Origin: Prevotellaceae bacterium UBA1720 | GTDB taxonomy: Bacteria > Bacteroidota > Bacteroidia > Bacteroidales > Bacteroidaceae | DNA: 11,507 bases | Assembly (NCBI GenBank): GCA_002317475.1 | Contig: DCIS01000116.1 | Location: 1-11,507 of the forward strand | Reading direction: 5' to 3' | Part shown: positions 1 to 6,259 of the stretch, piece after piece | Position numbering within the stretch: the stretch's first letter is position 1 | How the letters are laid out: the number at the start of each line of letters is the position of its first letter | The notes under the pieces: model-generated | Seen by the model: only the letters and a program-made list of their open reading frames with translations | Database searches by the model: none | Told to the model about the DNA's origin: nothing | Program-made: the position numbers and the translations under genes

Positions 1-87
1 AAGAATGCCCTTCTCAAAGGTCTAAACTTTGAGGAGGGAGCAACGGCCAAGGAACGTAACGCGCAGATAGGAGGGCATAAAGCCTGA
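1..87 (+). CDS. Y-family DNA polymerase (UmuC/DinP-like), C-terminal end only
   Basis: An open frame runs from the first base to a TGA at 85-87 and encodes 28 residues ending in ERNAQIGGHKA. That ending (KNALLKGLN, then EEGATAKERN, then QIGGHKA) matches the extreme C-terminus I know from Y-family polymerases of the ImpB/MucB/SamB type in Firmicutes and Bacteroidota, where it follows the little-finger domain. These enzymes copy across damaged DNA and are usually SOS induced. The catalytic palm is outside the window, so activity cannot be judged. Only 21 bp separate it from a YolD-like gene on the same strand, the usual partner of this polymerase type, which strongly supports the call. The name rests on a short tail plus context. 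Confidence 0.72.
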   Translation, partial: KNALLKGLNFEEGATAKERNAQIGGHKA

Positions 88-108
88 AGGGTAATTAAAG
101 AGCTAAGA

Positions 109-309
109 ATGGAAGGTTACGACGATATAATCCATCTGCCACATCATGTATCGAAGGTACATCCACCGATGTCGATGTATCAGCGAGCAGCTCAGTTTGC
201 TCCTTTTGCAGCACTGACAGGACACGATGCAGCCATACGCGAAACGGAACGATTAGCAGAGAGAAACCTGTCTGACAAGGAAGAGTATGACAAGGAAGAG
301 TATGAGTAA
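109..309 (+). CDS. YolD-like family protein
   Basis: A 66-aa protein with the YolD-like signature: YDDIIHLPHHVS (residues 4-15), HPPMSMYQRAAQFAPFAALTGHDAAI (about 18-43, key MS..RAAQFAPF.AL.G.D), then RETERLAE. YolD-like proteins are small proteins encoded beside Y-family polymerases and are thought to act with them in the SOS response, perhaps in a UmuD-like role; the biochemistry is poorly known. The ATG at 109 gives a full-length family member. No Shine-Dalgarno is evident, only an A-rich leader. The acidic C-terminus is a duplicated DKEEY motif coded by an exact 15-bp tandem repeat. The stop lies 2 bp from the stop of the convergent peptidase gene, leaving no room for a separate terminator. 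Confidence 0.85.
   Translation: MEGYDDIIHLPHHVSKVHPPMSMYQRAAQFAPFAALTGHDAAIRETERLAERNLSDKEEYDKEEYE
274..303 (+). repeat. 15-bp perfect tandem duplication in the YolD-like gene
   Basis: GACAAGGAAGAGTAT occurs twice head to tail (274-288 and 289-303) directly before the final Glu codon and the stop. It is in frame and adds one DKEEY unit to the acidic tail. Two identical copies suggest a recent slippage duplication. Confidence 0.95.
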
Positions 310-311
310 TG

Positions 312-2453
312 TCAGTTTACCTTAAGGTGTACCTCCATGATGGCCTTGTACATCTTACCATCCGTATGGGTGTAGACGATGGCCTGACGTATCTTGTATG
401 TCTTTCCCTTTGTGAGTGTCCCTGGCTTCTGTCCTACATTGCACTTATAGTCAGCAGGGAAGAAATTGGCATAGATGGCCGAACTGCCTCCCCAGTCACA
501 GACCGTACCAGAGGTACTGAACCAATGACCATAGATGGAGTTGCTGGAGTCAGTAGTTGTGGTGCTGAACTTCAGGGTGCTGCCTGTAGCATTCATACCC
601 GCAAAACGGATATCGCCTGGGTTGGAAGAGGAGTCATTGCGCTTGATGGTAAGCAACTGTTCAGTTGAGAGACCCAATGCCTCGCTGATGGCATTCATGT
701 CGTACTGAACGGTGGTATAACTATAGCTACTGCTACTGTAGGCCAGATTGGCATTGATTACCACGGTGGTATCCTTGCGCTCATAATCCTCGGGGAATGC
801 TCCATAGTGACGGTTCACGCCCAAAGCATCTGTGCCTTCAAACTTCACCGCATAGGGCCATTGCTCACCATTGCCCGTGAAGGACGAAGACTCCACCCCA
901 CGTGTCCACGAGTGAGACCAATAGGTGGTGGGAGCACCCATGACAACAAGCCACAGATGGGTACAACCTTCGGGAACGGTGAGGCTCACCTCGCCTTCCT
1001 TCTCCGTACCTGTCTCAGAATAGACACGTGTGCCATCAGGGCAATATGCCACCAAGCCGTAACGCCAGCCAGCATAGGAGGTCTTTACCTTTGCATAACC
1101 ATCACAGGATGGGATGCCCTTGAAGTGAGCCATCACAAGGGTTCCAGCTGCAGGAACCTTCAGCGGATTAGCGTTATAACCATAGTTCTGAGGACAATAG
1201 TTGGGGTCTACAATCCAATATCTGTCATCACCGTCGAGGTACTTAGTGCATATGGCTTCCGTAGGTTCAGTGAGTCGTTGGGGCTCATTGCCTATCTTGG
1301 TTTGGCTGTTTGCATGTATGCCCTCAATATCCATATTGGTCAGATGGGCAAAGGCCTCGTACATCTCGTTACCAAAACTCTGGGCATTCAACCCAAAAAT
1401 GCGCATATACGCCTGGACGGGATCCTCCTTCTTGCTGGCTTTCGCTTCACGCCAGATGCGTCCAATGGTATTCAGACCATGCAACTGGCACCAGTAGTCC
1501 TGATAGAAACAACTATTGTAACGGATATCCTCGTGGTGGATATTGAGGTGATGGGTGCGCAGATATGCCTCGTAGTATTCACCATCGCTGTACTGATATT
1601 GAGGGTAGACCTTATAGGCTTGCCAGTTGGCACAGTCCTCCCACCATTCGTTGTCACTACCCTGCCCCAATCCATAGTTCAGTCCGTTTGCTCCATTGGA
1701 GTCAGCCCCCACGAGGTACTGAAATGTGTGTCCAATCTCATGTGCCAGGGTATGGCCATTGCGGGCTGTGGCTGCACGTGGAGTACAGTGGAAAACACCC
1801 ACCTTGGTATTGGCCGTGTTCTTGGTCGAACCACTATAGGTGTAATAGGTGGCATCCGTTCCGCTACCGTCTGCACGCCAGTCACTGCCATCCCAACTCT
1901 TCTTCACAATATACATCTCAATCTTCACCTTGTCGGTGGTTGACTTACCTGGTGTCAGAAAACCCAGGTCCTCTACGTAGCATTTCCAAATATTCTCAGC
2001 CTCCTTCAGCATCTTAGGCACGTTACAGGTATATCCGTCGTACGTGATATTACCCGAGGACGTTTTCTTCAGGCCCTCTTCCCAGAAGATAACGAAATGC
2101 TCGGACTCGGCAGAGCGCTGGAAGCAGAACTGCGAGGTCTCCTTGGTAAAATCACAGCTGGAATAGGTGTTTGATTTGGCCAGGAATCGTTCGGGCTGGG
2201 TGAAATAAAAGAATCCTGCCTCTTTGGGGTATATCTTGGAGGAAGTGCTGGTCTTTCCTGTCTCAGCATTGGTCTTATAACGTTTGAGCGAACCCTTCAG
2301 AAAGACGATAGAGTCTACGCCCTCGAGTGGAATGTACTCGTTGGCTACAAAGCGATTGTCATACCTATACCAGATAGTATCAGGCAATTCGGCATGAACT
2401 AATGTGAGGGTCAAACTGCACAGCAACGAGGTGAGCAGAAGTATTTTTTTCAT
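312..2453 (-). CDS. Secreted DUF6055-type zinc metallopeptidase with C-terminal DUF4859 domain
   Basis: A 713-aa exported protein. Residues 1-21 form a Sec signal peptide (MKKILLL..., cleavage near VHA/E). Residues about 25-52 hold a short 'IPLEGVDSIVF' segment of a kind common at the start of Bacteroidota surface proteins. Residues about 115-400 match DUF6055: HEIGH at 238-242 is a classic zinc-binding HExxH, and WWEDCANWQAYKVYP (270-284) supplies E272 as the likely third ligand. Residues about 400-555 look like a beta-rich spacer, and about 565-713 resemble DUF4859. All expected active-site residues are present, so a gluzincin-like peptidase is likely, but the substrate is unknown. No T9SS-type tail is visible at the C-terminus, unlike several neighbours. 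It lies 59 bp downstream of the 150-aa gene and is probably co-transcribed with it. Domain names come from remembered family patterns; the HExxH is seen directly. Confidence 0.78.
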   Translation of the reverse strand: MKKILLLTSLLCSLTLTLVHAELPDTIWYRYDNRFVANEYIPLEGVDSIVFLKGSLKRYKTNAETGKTSTSSKIYPKEAGFFYFTQPERFLAKSNTYSSCDFTKETSQFCFQRSAESEHFVIFWEEGLKKTSSGNITYDGYTCNVPKMLKEAENIWKCYVEDLGFLTPGKSTTDKVKIEMYIVKKSWDGSDWRADGSGTDATYYTYSGSTKNTANTKVGVFHCTPRAATARNGHTLAHEIGHTFQYLVGADSNGANGLNYGLGQGSDNEWWEDCANWQAYKVYPQYQYSDGEYYEAYLRTHHLNIHHEDIRYNSCFYQDYWCQLHGLNTIGRIWREAKASKKEDPVQAYMRIFGLNAQSFGNEMYEAFAHLTNMDIEGIHANSQTKIGNEPQRLTEPTEAICTKYLDGDDRYWIVDPNYCPQNYGYNANPLKVPAAGTLVMAHFKGIPSCDGYAKVKTSYAGWRYGLVAYCPDGTRVYSETGTEKEGEVSLTVPEGCTHLWLVVMGAPTTYWSHSWTRGVESSSFTGNGEQWPYAVKFEGTDALGVNRHYGAFPEDYERKDTTVVINANLAYSSSSYSYTTVQYDMNAISEALGLSTEQLLTIKRNDSSSNPGDIRFAGMNATGSTLKFSTTTTDSSNSIYGHWFSTSGTVCDWGGSSAIYANFFPADYKCNVGQKPGTLTKGKTYKIRQAIVYTHTDGKMYKAIMEVHLKVN

Positions 2454-2458
2454 GGCAA

Positions 2459-2464
2459 TTCCTT
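2459..2464 (-). promoter_or_regulatory. Shine-Dalgarno-like site for the metallopeptidase gene
   Basis: On the minus strand AAGGAA lies 5 nt before the ATG at 2451-2453. It is the only near-consensus ribosome binding site among the gene starts here; the other starts have AT-rich leaders typical of Bacteroidota. It supports the chosen start and independent translation of the second gene of the pair. Confidence 0.5.
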
Positions 2465-2512
2465 TGTATTAAGTAAGTGACGTTATTAAACTGAGACAAA
2501 TGCAATTACTTA

Positions 2513-2965
2513 CTATCTTTTCTGGACCTTGAAAGAGGTATCTCCTACCCTGATGAGATAAACTCCTTTCTTGAGTTTGGCAAGGTCAATGTTGACGAAG
2601 CCATCCCTTTTGCTGACCTCCGCCTTCATTTCTATGCCGTTCACGTCATAGACGCTCGTCTCGGCGCTTGTGGGTGCCTTCATGCTGAAGGTGTTGGCCT
2701 TGAAATGAGGAACAACCTCCTCCTTCAACTCGCCAATGGCATTAGGATCGTCTTCGTCAGAGATATAGAATTTCTTGATTTCCGAGATCTCGTACGCATC
2801 CGTATTGACGCACACCTTTCCTTCCTTGAAAAGCATGACGGGATTGGTGTCGCCTCCCAACTGGTAGTAGACAAGCGATCCATTCTCAAGGGTAAAGACC
2901 AGGCTCTTGGCTTCAATGGAGACCGTTGCCAAAGCTAATACGAGCAAGGTAAATATCTTCTTCAT
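2513..2965 (-). CDS. Small secreted protein with T9SS-like C-terminal domain
   Basis: A 150-aa protein with a signal peptide at 1-19 (MKKIFTLLVLALATVSIEA/K). The mature N-terminal part (20-70) reads SLVFTLENGSLVYYQLGG ... VNTDAYEISEIKKFYIS, a beta-rich pattern found in small exported Bacteroidales proteins of unknown function. A linker (71-95) is followed by about 55 residues resembling the T9SS type A sorting domain: SVYDVNGIEMK, NIDLAKLKKGVYLIRVGD, then FKVQKR at the end. If functional, this sends the protein through the outer membrane, usually for attachment to the surface. It is the first gene of a probable two-gene operon with the metallopeptidase and has a good -7 box upstream. Its small size suggests an accessory, adaptor or binding role beside the peptidase, but that is inference. 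The start is supported by the signal peptide and promoter spacing. Confidence 0.8.
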   Translation of the reverse strand: MKKIFTLLVLALATVSIEAKSLVFTLENGSLVYYQLGGDTNPVMLFKEGKVCVNTDAYEISEIKKFYISDEDDPNAIGELKEEVVPHFKANTFSMKAPTSAETSVYDVNGIEMKAEVSKRDGFVNIDLAKLKKGVYLIRVGDTSFKVQKR

Positions 2966-2995
2966 ATTATTTTGGTTTTTATACTATTCAAGATG

Positions 2996-3003
2996 CAAAA
3001 TTA
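2996..3003 (-). promoter_or_regulatory. Bacteroidota -7 promoter box for the 150-aa gene / peptidase unit
   Basis: The minus strand reads TAATTTTG, an exact match to TAnnTTTG, the -7 element used by the Bacteroidota primary sigma factor. It lies 30 bp before the ATG, implying a short AT-rich leader. The -33 element is weak: TTTCC rather than TTTG lies about 20 bp upstream, inside a palindrome. Confidence 0.6.
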
Positions 3004-3011
3004 CAATATTT

Positions 3012-3027
3012 TTTCCTTTTAAGGAAA
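3012..3027. repeat. TTTCCTT-tt-AAGGAAA palindrome at the -33 region
   Basis: Two perfect 7-base arms around a 2-base centre, with further imperfect AT symmetry outside (ATATT on one side, ATAT on the other). It overlaps where the -33 box of the leftward promoter should be, so it is placed well for an operator. No regulator gene is present in the window. Confidence 0.5.
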
Positions 3028-3083
3028 TATTACGTAGAATTTTTGTAGTGACTATAGAGTGTCTTAAAGCAAGCTTCGCATCT

Positions 3084-3121
3084 CCGCGATGATTCCGCGT
3101 AGGAGCCGCGATGATTCCGCG
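3084..3121. repeat. GC-rich direct repeat, two 16-bp copies (REP-like)
   Basis: CCGCGATGATTCCGCG occurs at 3084-3099 and again, identically, at 3106-3121, separated by TAGGAG (22-bp period). Each unit has CGCG at both ends, giving internal dyad symmetry. The flanks GCATC before and GATGC after extend an imperfect inverted repeat over the whole block. It stands out from the AT-rich region around it. Length, symmetry and location resemble REP-type intergenic elements or tandem regulator sites. Confidence 0.7.
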
Positions 3122-3131
3122 ATGCTAATTC

Positions 3132-3167
3132 GGTATCACATCCTATTGTTTAACAATACAGGATACC
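3132..3167. repeat. Imperfect 36-bp inverted repeat with a 15-bp palindromic core
   Basis: The outer arms GGTATC and GATACC pair. Inside them CCT pairs with AGG, and the core TATTGTTTAACAATA (3144-3158) is a perfect palindrome around one base. Asymmetric bulges (five bases left, about one right) interrupt the stem. There is no T-run next to it and it sits upstream of the rightward gene, so an operator or RNA structure is more likely than a terminator. Confidence 0.55.
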
Positions 3168-3282
3168 ATGACGGGATATTTTACTATGCCCATGTTTTTT
3201 TCATCTGCGTTGTAACCTTTTCCGTTTTTCTGTGTCATAAATTACAGAAAGAAGAGTTGAACAGTATTTTAAAATAGACATT

Positions 3283-4182
3283 ATGAAGAAAACTACTCTC
3301 ATGCTGCTCTTTGCTGCCTTCGTGGTGGGACAGACAGCTAGTGCACAACCCGGGCCTCGTTTCATGCGAATGGCCAAGAGTCACCAGAATAATGGTAAGA
3401 GCCAGGGGAACTCTGATAAGAATAAGGGTGGTCACACCTATGGCCATGGCTTCGGTTGGGGACATTCCAAGAATGATTCCACCGCTACTGATACCACCCG
3501 TACGCACCGTGGTTGGGGACATGGTAATCATTTTGGTTTAGGACAAGGTAAAGGTCGTCGCGGCGGTTTTAGTGGTTTCAAGATGAAGGCAGACTCCTTC
3601 TATGTAAGCAATACCGTTTCTGTGGCTAATATCAGTGCGGCTGCAGGTGCCCCAACGGCTGTTCTTCCCATCGTGCTTACCAACGATTCTATCATCAAGT
3701 CAGTATACTTCAGTCTCCAGTTGCCCGAGGGTATCACCCTTGCCAAGGATGCTGACGATAAGTATCTCGTACAACTCAATGCAGACCGTGCCACCGTGGA
3801 TCACACCGTTTTCGCCATGCCTGGCAAGAAGGGCAATGTCACCTTCCATCTGTCATCACGTAAGTCGGCCTATGTAGGTAATTCAGGAGCCGTAGCCTTC
3901 GTCACTCTCAACCTTGACAGCACCCTACCCGAAGGCGAGTACACCATTGGTGTCACCCATCTTGGTGTGAAGGATGCCAATGACAAGCGTCATGCAGCTC
4001 CCGAGTCTACTGCTACTCTCACCATAGGCACAAACAGCGTCAAGGCCTATGCTACAGATGCCACTGCCATTCAGCGTATAAACCAAACTGCAACAAGTCC
4101 CCGTTACGACCTTAACGGACGCACCGTTTCTGCTTCACGCAACGTCTTTATCCAAAACGGAAAGAAGTACATCAAGAAGTAA
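3283..4182 (+). CDS. Secreted cohesin-like domain protein with His/Gly-rich region and sorting-type tail
   Basis: A 299-aa exported protein. The signal peptide is at 1-21 (MKKTTLMLLF ... TASA/Q). Residues about 33-97 are low complexity, rich in Gly, His, Lys and Asn, with seven His between 51 and 83 and repeated GWGH/GHG motifs; this could bind metal or act as a flexible spacer. Residues about 108-250 resemble a cohesin-like or related beta-sandwich common in Bacteroidales surface proteins: VSVANISAAAGAPTAVLPIVLTN, then FSLQLPEGITLA, then a closing 'LPEGEYTIGVTHLGVKD' strand pair. Residues 273-299 form a short tail, RYDLNGRTVSAS ... NGKKYIKK, like T9SS/Por sorting ends. No enzyme motif is seen; binding or structure is the likely role. 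It is transcribed alone, divergently from the peptidase pair, and ends before a hairpin terminator. Confidence 0.72.
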   Translation: MKKTTLMLLFAAFVVGQTASAQPGPRFMRMAKSHQNNGKSQGNSDKNKGGHTYGHGFGWGHSKNDSTATDTTRTHRGWGHGNHFGLGQGKGRRGGFSGFKMKADSFYVSNTVSVANISAAAGAPTAVLPIVLTNDSIIKSVYFSLQLPEGITLAKDADDKYLVQLNADRATVDHTVFAMPGKKGNVTFHLSSRKSAYVGNSGAVAFVTLNLDSTLPEGEYTIGVTHLGVKDANDKRHAAPESTATLTIGTNSVKAYATDATAIQRINQTATSPRYDLNGRTVSASRNVFIQNGKKYIKK

Positions 4183-4274
4183 TTCACACATACTATCAGA
4201 AATTTGGCTACACCGCTACCAATTGTGGTGCAGACGAGGAGATTAGGAATGTGGAATGAGGAATAAATAGAAAA

Positions 4275-4319
4275 CAGAGCGAGGTATCTCAAAGTGGGGT
4301 TCCTCGTTCTGCATTTTTG
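4275..4319 (+). terminator. Rho-independent terminator after the cohesin-like gene
   Basis: CAGAGCGAGG (4275-4284) pairs with CCTCGTTCTG (4302-4311), ten pairs with one G-U, around a 17-base loop, followed by CATTTTTGC with five Ts (4314-4318). It lies 92 bp after the stop of the upstream gene and before the next promoter. The stretch between stop and hairpin (4183-4274) shows no gene. Confidence 0.7.
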
Positions 4320-4363
4320 CAGGGTTTTATCCTAAAAGTTGGTTGTCGTATGTCTTTTTTTAC

Positions 4364-4371
4364 TAAATTTG
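4364..4371 (+). promoter_or_regulatory. Bacteroidota -7 promoter box for the DUF3667 gene
   Basis: TAAATTTG matches TAnnTTTG exactly and lies 24 bp before the ATG at 4396. A partial -33 candidate (TTG at 4343-4345, spacer 18) is present. Because this promoter lies downstream of an in-frame TTG at 4339, it argues that translation starts at 4396. Confidence 0.65.
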
Positions 4372-4395
4372 CAAAAAATACGAATTGTAGTGCTT

Positions 4396-5268
4396 ATGAA
4401 GCCAAAAACCAAGCAAGTGATAGAGTATTTGAAAGACCTTCGCAATAAACTGATTGTACGCATCAAATATGGTAAGCATCCTCAGCCCATTGAGGTTGAG
4501 GGGGCTGCTGAGCATCATTGTATGAATTGTGGCACTACGTTTCATGGAAAGTTCTGCCCCTGCTGCGGACAACGGGGGGATACGGGCAGACTGACCATAA
4601 AGGGTGGCGTAGAGAACATGCTAGGAGTGATGGCCAGCACCGACAAGGGATTGCTACATACACTGCTGGAACTGGTGATACGTCCTGGATATATGATGAG
4701 GGACTATGTGCGTGGTCACCGAGTGGAGTATGTACGTCCCATCCAACTGATCTTCCTGTTAGCCACGGTATATCTGACCGTCCATTACGCCCTTTACCAG
4801 CATGGCGAGGAGGTGATGAATCTCATCACGGACAAGGAGGGCAACGCCCTACAAATGGAGGGATGGAAAGGGGTGTGCATCGAGTTCATTCGTAACATCC
4901 TGAGCAACAAGGCGGTAAGGGAATTGTTCCTGCCTGCCTTCTTCTGCATCCCTATGTGGTGGGCTTACCGCCCCACAGAGAAGGATTACAAGACGTCGCT
5001 CGTGGAGTTCTTCTACGTCATGGTCTACGTGTCATGCCTTTCGATGCTGTTCACCATCATCGGTCTGCCTATCGATTTCCTCAACGGTACCGAGGACAGG
5101 AGCATGTTCAGCTTCTCCTTTATCTTCATGCTATGGGCTTTCAGTCAGTATTTCGGGCTGAAGATAAAGCGCTGCGTTCTGCGTTTCCTATTGGGATTGT
5201 TCTATTCCCTTCTGCCCCTCACCATTCTCGTCGTGATAGTCGTCTTGATCGGCATTCTTATTCAGTGA
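4396..5268 (+). CDS. DUF3667 zinc-ribbon membrane protein
   Basis: A 290-aa protein from the ATG at 4396. The open frame reaches back to a TTG at 4339, but the -7 box at 4364-4371 would leave that start untranscribed. A basic N-terminal region is followed by a zinc ribbon, C42-x2-C45 and C54-x2-C57, in CMNCGTTFHGKFCPCCGQ, the hallmark of DUF3667. Next comes an amphipathic stretch with RPGYMMRDYVRGHRVEYVRPIQLIFL, also typical. About five membrane segments follow, near 114-131, 176-191, 203-228, 237-255 and 262-289. The function of the family is not known; it is an inner-membrane protein with a probably cytoplasmic metal-binding head. It appears monocistronic. Its last 11 bases overlap the end of the convergent BspA-like gene, so the two transcripts must overlap. 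Confidence 0.85.
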   Translation: MKPKTKQVIEYLKDLRNKLIVRIKYGKHPQPIEVEGAAEHHCMNCGTTFHGKFCPCCGQRGDTGRLTIKGGVENMLGVMASTDKGLLHTLLELVIRPGYMMRDYVRGHRVEYVRPIQLIFLLATVYLTVHYALYQHGEEVMNLITDKEGNALQMEGWKGVCIEFIRNILSNKAVRELFLPAFFCIPMWWAYRPTEKDYKTSLVEFFYVMVYVSCLSMLFTIIGLPIDFLNGTEDRSMFSFSFIFMLWAFSQYFGLKIKRCVLRFLLGLFYSLLPLTILVVIVVLIGILIQ

Positions 5269-6259
5269 CAACGCGTCTGCTTCCATCAGACATCTCTACA
5301 ACCTGAACACCTCGGTGTGATCTTGTCTTTCGTCCATCCAGGGTATAGCGTCGTGTGACAAAGTTATTGGAGTTTACCTGCTCAACACCGACCTCTATCT
5401 CACGATTGGTCAGGGCAACAACCTCGTCTGCCCAGTTCCAGGGACGTGTCTTCTTGTAGGTATTGACAGAGGATGAGGGGACATGGAGCTTGCAATACTC
5501 AATCCAATCGTAATCAAAGGCAAGGTCGCTGGCAGAGGGAGGAGTGGCAGCCTGGCAGAAGATGTCAACCAGTTTCTGACAATTGTCGAGGGCATAGTCA
5601 CCGAGGGCCTTCAGTCCTGTACCAAAGGTGATGTCAACCAGACTTTCATTCTTGTCAAAGGCATGGTCACCGATCTTCTCTACCTTATTGTAGAGAATGA
5701 TTCGCCAAATGCTGCGACATTTGTAGAAGGCGTATGGAGCAACCTCCACAACCTCCTCGGGAGCATTGAACTCACCCGTAAAATTCGTGGGGCACTGGAT
5801 GAGAAGCGTCTTGCGCTTGGTATAAAGGACACCCTCCACGGCACAATAGCTGGGATTATCCTCAGCCACGACAAAGTGATCCATGGCAGAACAGCCACGG
5901 AAGGCACATTCACCGATGGTGCGTACAGAGGCAGGAATGTCGGCAAAGGTGAGTCTGCTGCAATCCTTGAAAGCATAACTGCCGATACGTGTAATGGTAG
6001 GTGCAATGTCGATGCCGGTAAGTGACCAACTGCTGATGAAAGCCGAATCGGCAATGCTGGTAACGGCATATTCCTTGCCCCTTACCTCAATGCTCTCGGG
6101 AATGGTGATGGCGGAGCCCCATCCTTGATATCCCTTGACAGAAGCCGTGAGAGTAGCATCGTCCAGGAGGTAGCGGATGTCCTCTACCGTGGTCATGTTC
6201 TGTGCCCTGGCAATATCGCCAAGACACAGGACAATGAATATAACAAATGCTCTTTTCAT
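5258..6259 (-). CDS. BspA-like leucine-rich repeat surface protein
   Basis: A 333-aa exported protein. The signal peptide is at 1-19 (MKRAFVIFIVLCLGDIARA/Q). Residues about 67-235 hold LRR_5/BspA-type repeats of about 23 residues: ITRIGSYAFKDCSRL, VRTIGECAFRGCSAM, VEKIGDHAFDKNESL and relatives. They are interrupted by the typical 'NPSYCAVEGVLYTKRKTLLIQCP' insertion (135-157). The closing LHVPSSSVNTYKKTRPWNWADEVVAL is the usual end of these domains. Residues about 303-333 (RRYTLDGRKT ... SRRVVTE) look like a shortened or divergent sorting tail. BspA-like proteins bind host proteins or other bacteria in Tannerella and Treponema; here the ligand is unknown. The ATG shares one base with the GH51 stop (TAATG), a strong sign of translational coupling, and it is the last gene of a three-gene operon. 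Confidence 0.85.
   Translation of the reverse strand: MKRAFVIFIVLCLGDIARAQNMTTVEDIRYLLDDATLTASVKGYQGWGSAITIPESIEVRGKEYAVTSIADSAFISSWSLTGIDIAPTITRIGSYAFKDCSRLTFADIPASVRTIGECAFRGCSAMDHFVVAEDNPSYCAVEGVLYTKRKTLLIQCPTNFTGEFNAPEEVVEVAPYAFYKCRSIWRIILYNKVEKIGDHAFDKNESLVDITFGTGLKALGDYALDNCQKLVDIFCQAATPPSASDLAFDYDWIEYCKLHVPSSSVNTYKKTRPWNWADEVVALTNREIEVGVEQVNSNNFVTRRYTLDGRKTRSHRGVQVVEMSDGSRRVVTE

Larger units (their letters stand above)
2966..3282. other. Divergent intergenic region with promoter and repeats
   Basis: This 317-bp non-coding stretch separates the leftward two-gene unit from the rightward cohesin-like gene. It contains a -7 box for the leftward genes, a TTTCCTT/AAGGAAA palindrome beside it, a GC-rich direct repeat at 3084-3121, and a large imperfect inverted repeat at 3132-3167. 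Apart from the GC-rich repeat it is clearly AT-rich. I could not find a convincing TAnnTTTG box for the rightward gene in 3168-3282. Short open frames here show no family resemblance and no coding character. Confidence 0.8.

Noticed and set aside
807..1943. A 378-aa open frame on the + strand inside the peptidase gene
   Set aside because: It is antisense to a gene with signal peptide, HExxH and family-level similarity, and its translation shows no domain, no signal peptide and composition typical of an antisense shadow.
2472..2514. AGTAAGT/ACTTACT inverted repeat between the 150-aa gene and the peptidase gene, considered as an internal terminator
   Set aside because: The 7-bp AT-rich stem has a 29-base loop and no T-run follows on the minus strand, so it is probably chance.
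3084..3121. The repeats as the start of a CRISPR array
   Set aside because: There are only two 16-bp units with a 6-bp spacer, far too short, and no cas genes are present.
3168..3282. TAACCTTTT (about 3212-3220) and TAAATTAC as possible -7 boxes for the cohesin-like gene
   Set aside because: Both miss the TTTG part of the consensus and have no supporting -33 element, so I did not call a promoter.
4195..4240. CACC...GGTG symmetry after the cohesin-like gene, considered as a first terminator or RNA element
   Set aside because: Pairing is short and interrupted and no T-run follows; the hairpin at 4275-4319 is a far better terminator.
4339..4395. TTG start giving a 19-residue N-terminal extension on the DUF3667 protein
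   Set aside because: The TAAATTTG promoter box lies inside this stretch, and the extension (MVVVCLFLL...) has no family similarity; the ATG at 4396 gives the normal protein.
5275..5291. GTCTG/CAGAC hairpin near the convergent 3' ends, considered as a terminator
   Set aside because: It has only a 5-bp stem, lies inside the BspA-like coding sequence and is not followed by a T-run in either direction.
5483..6025. 180-aa + strand open frame antisense to the BspA-like gene
   Set aside because: LRR genes in this base composition give long antisense frames; the translation shows no recognisable family and no start signals.
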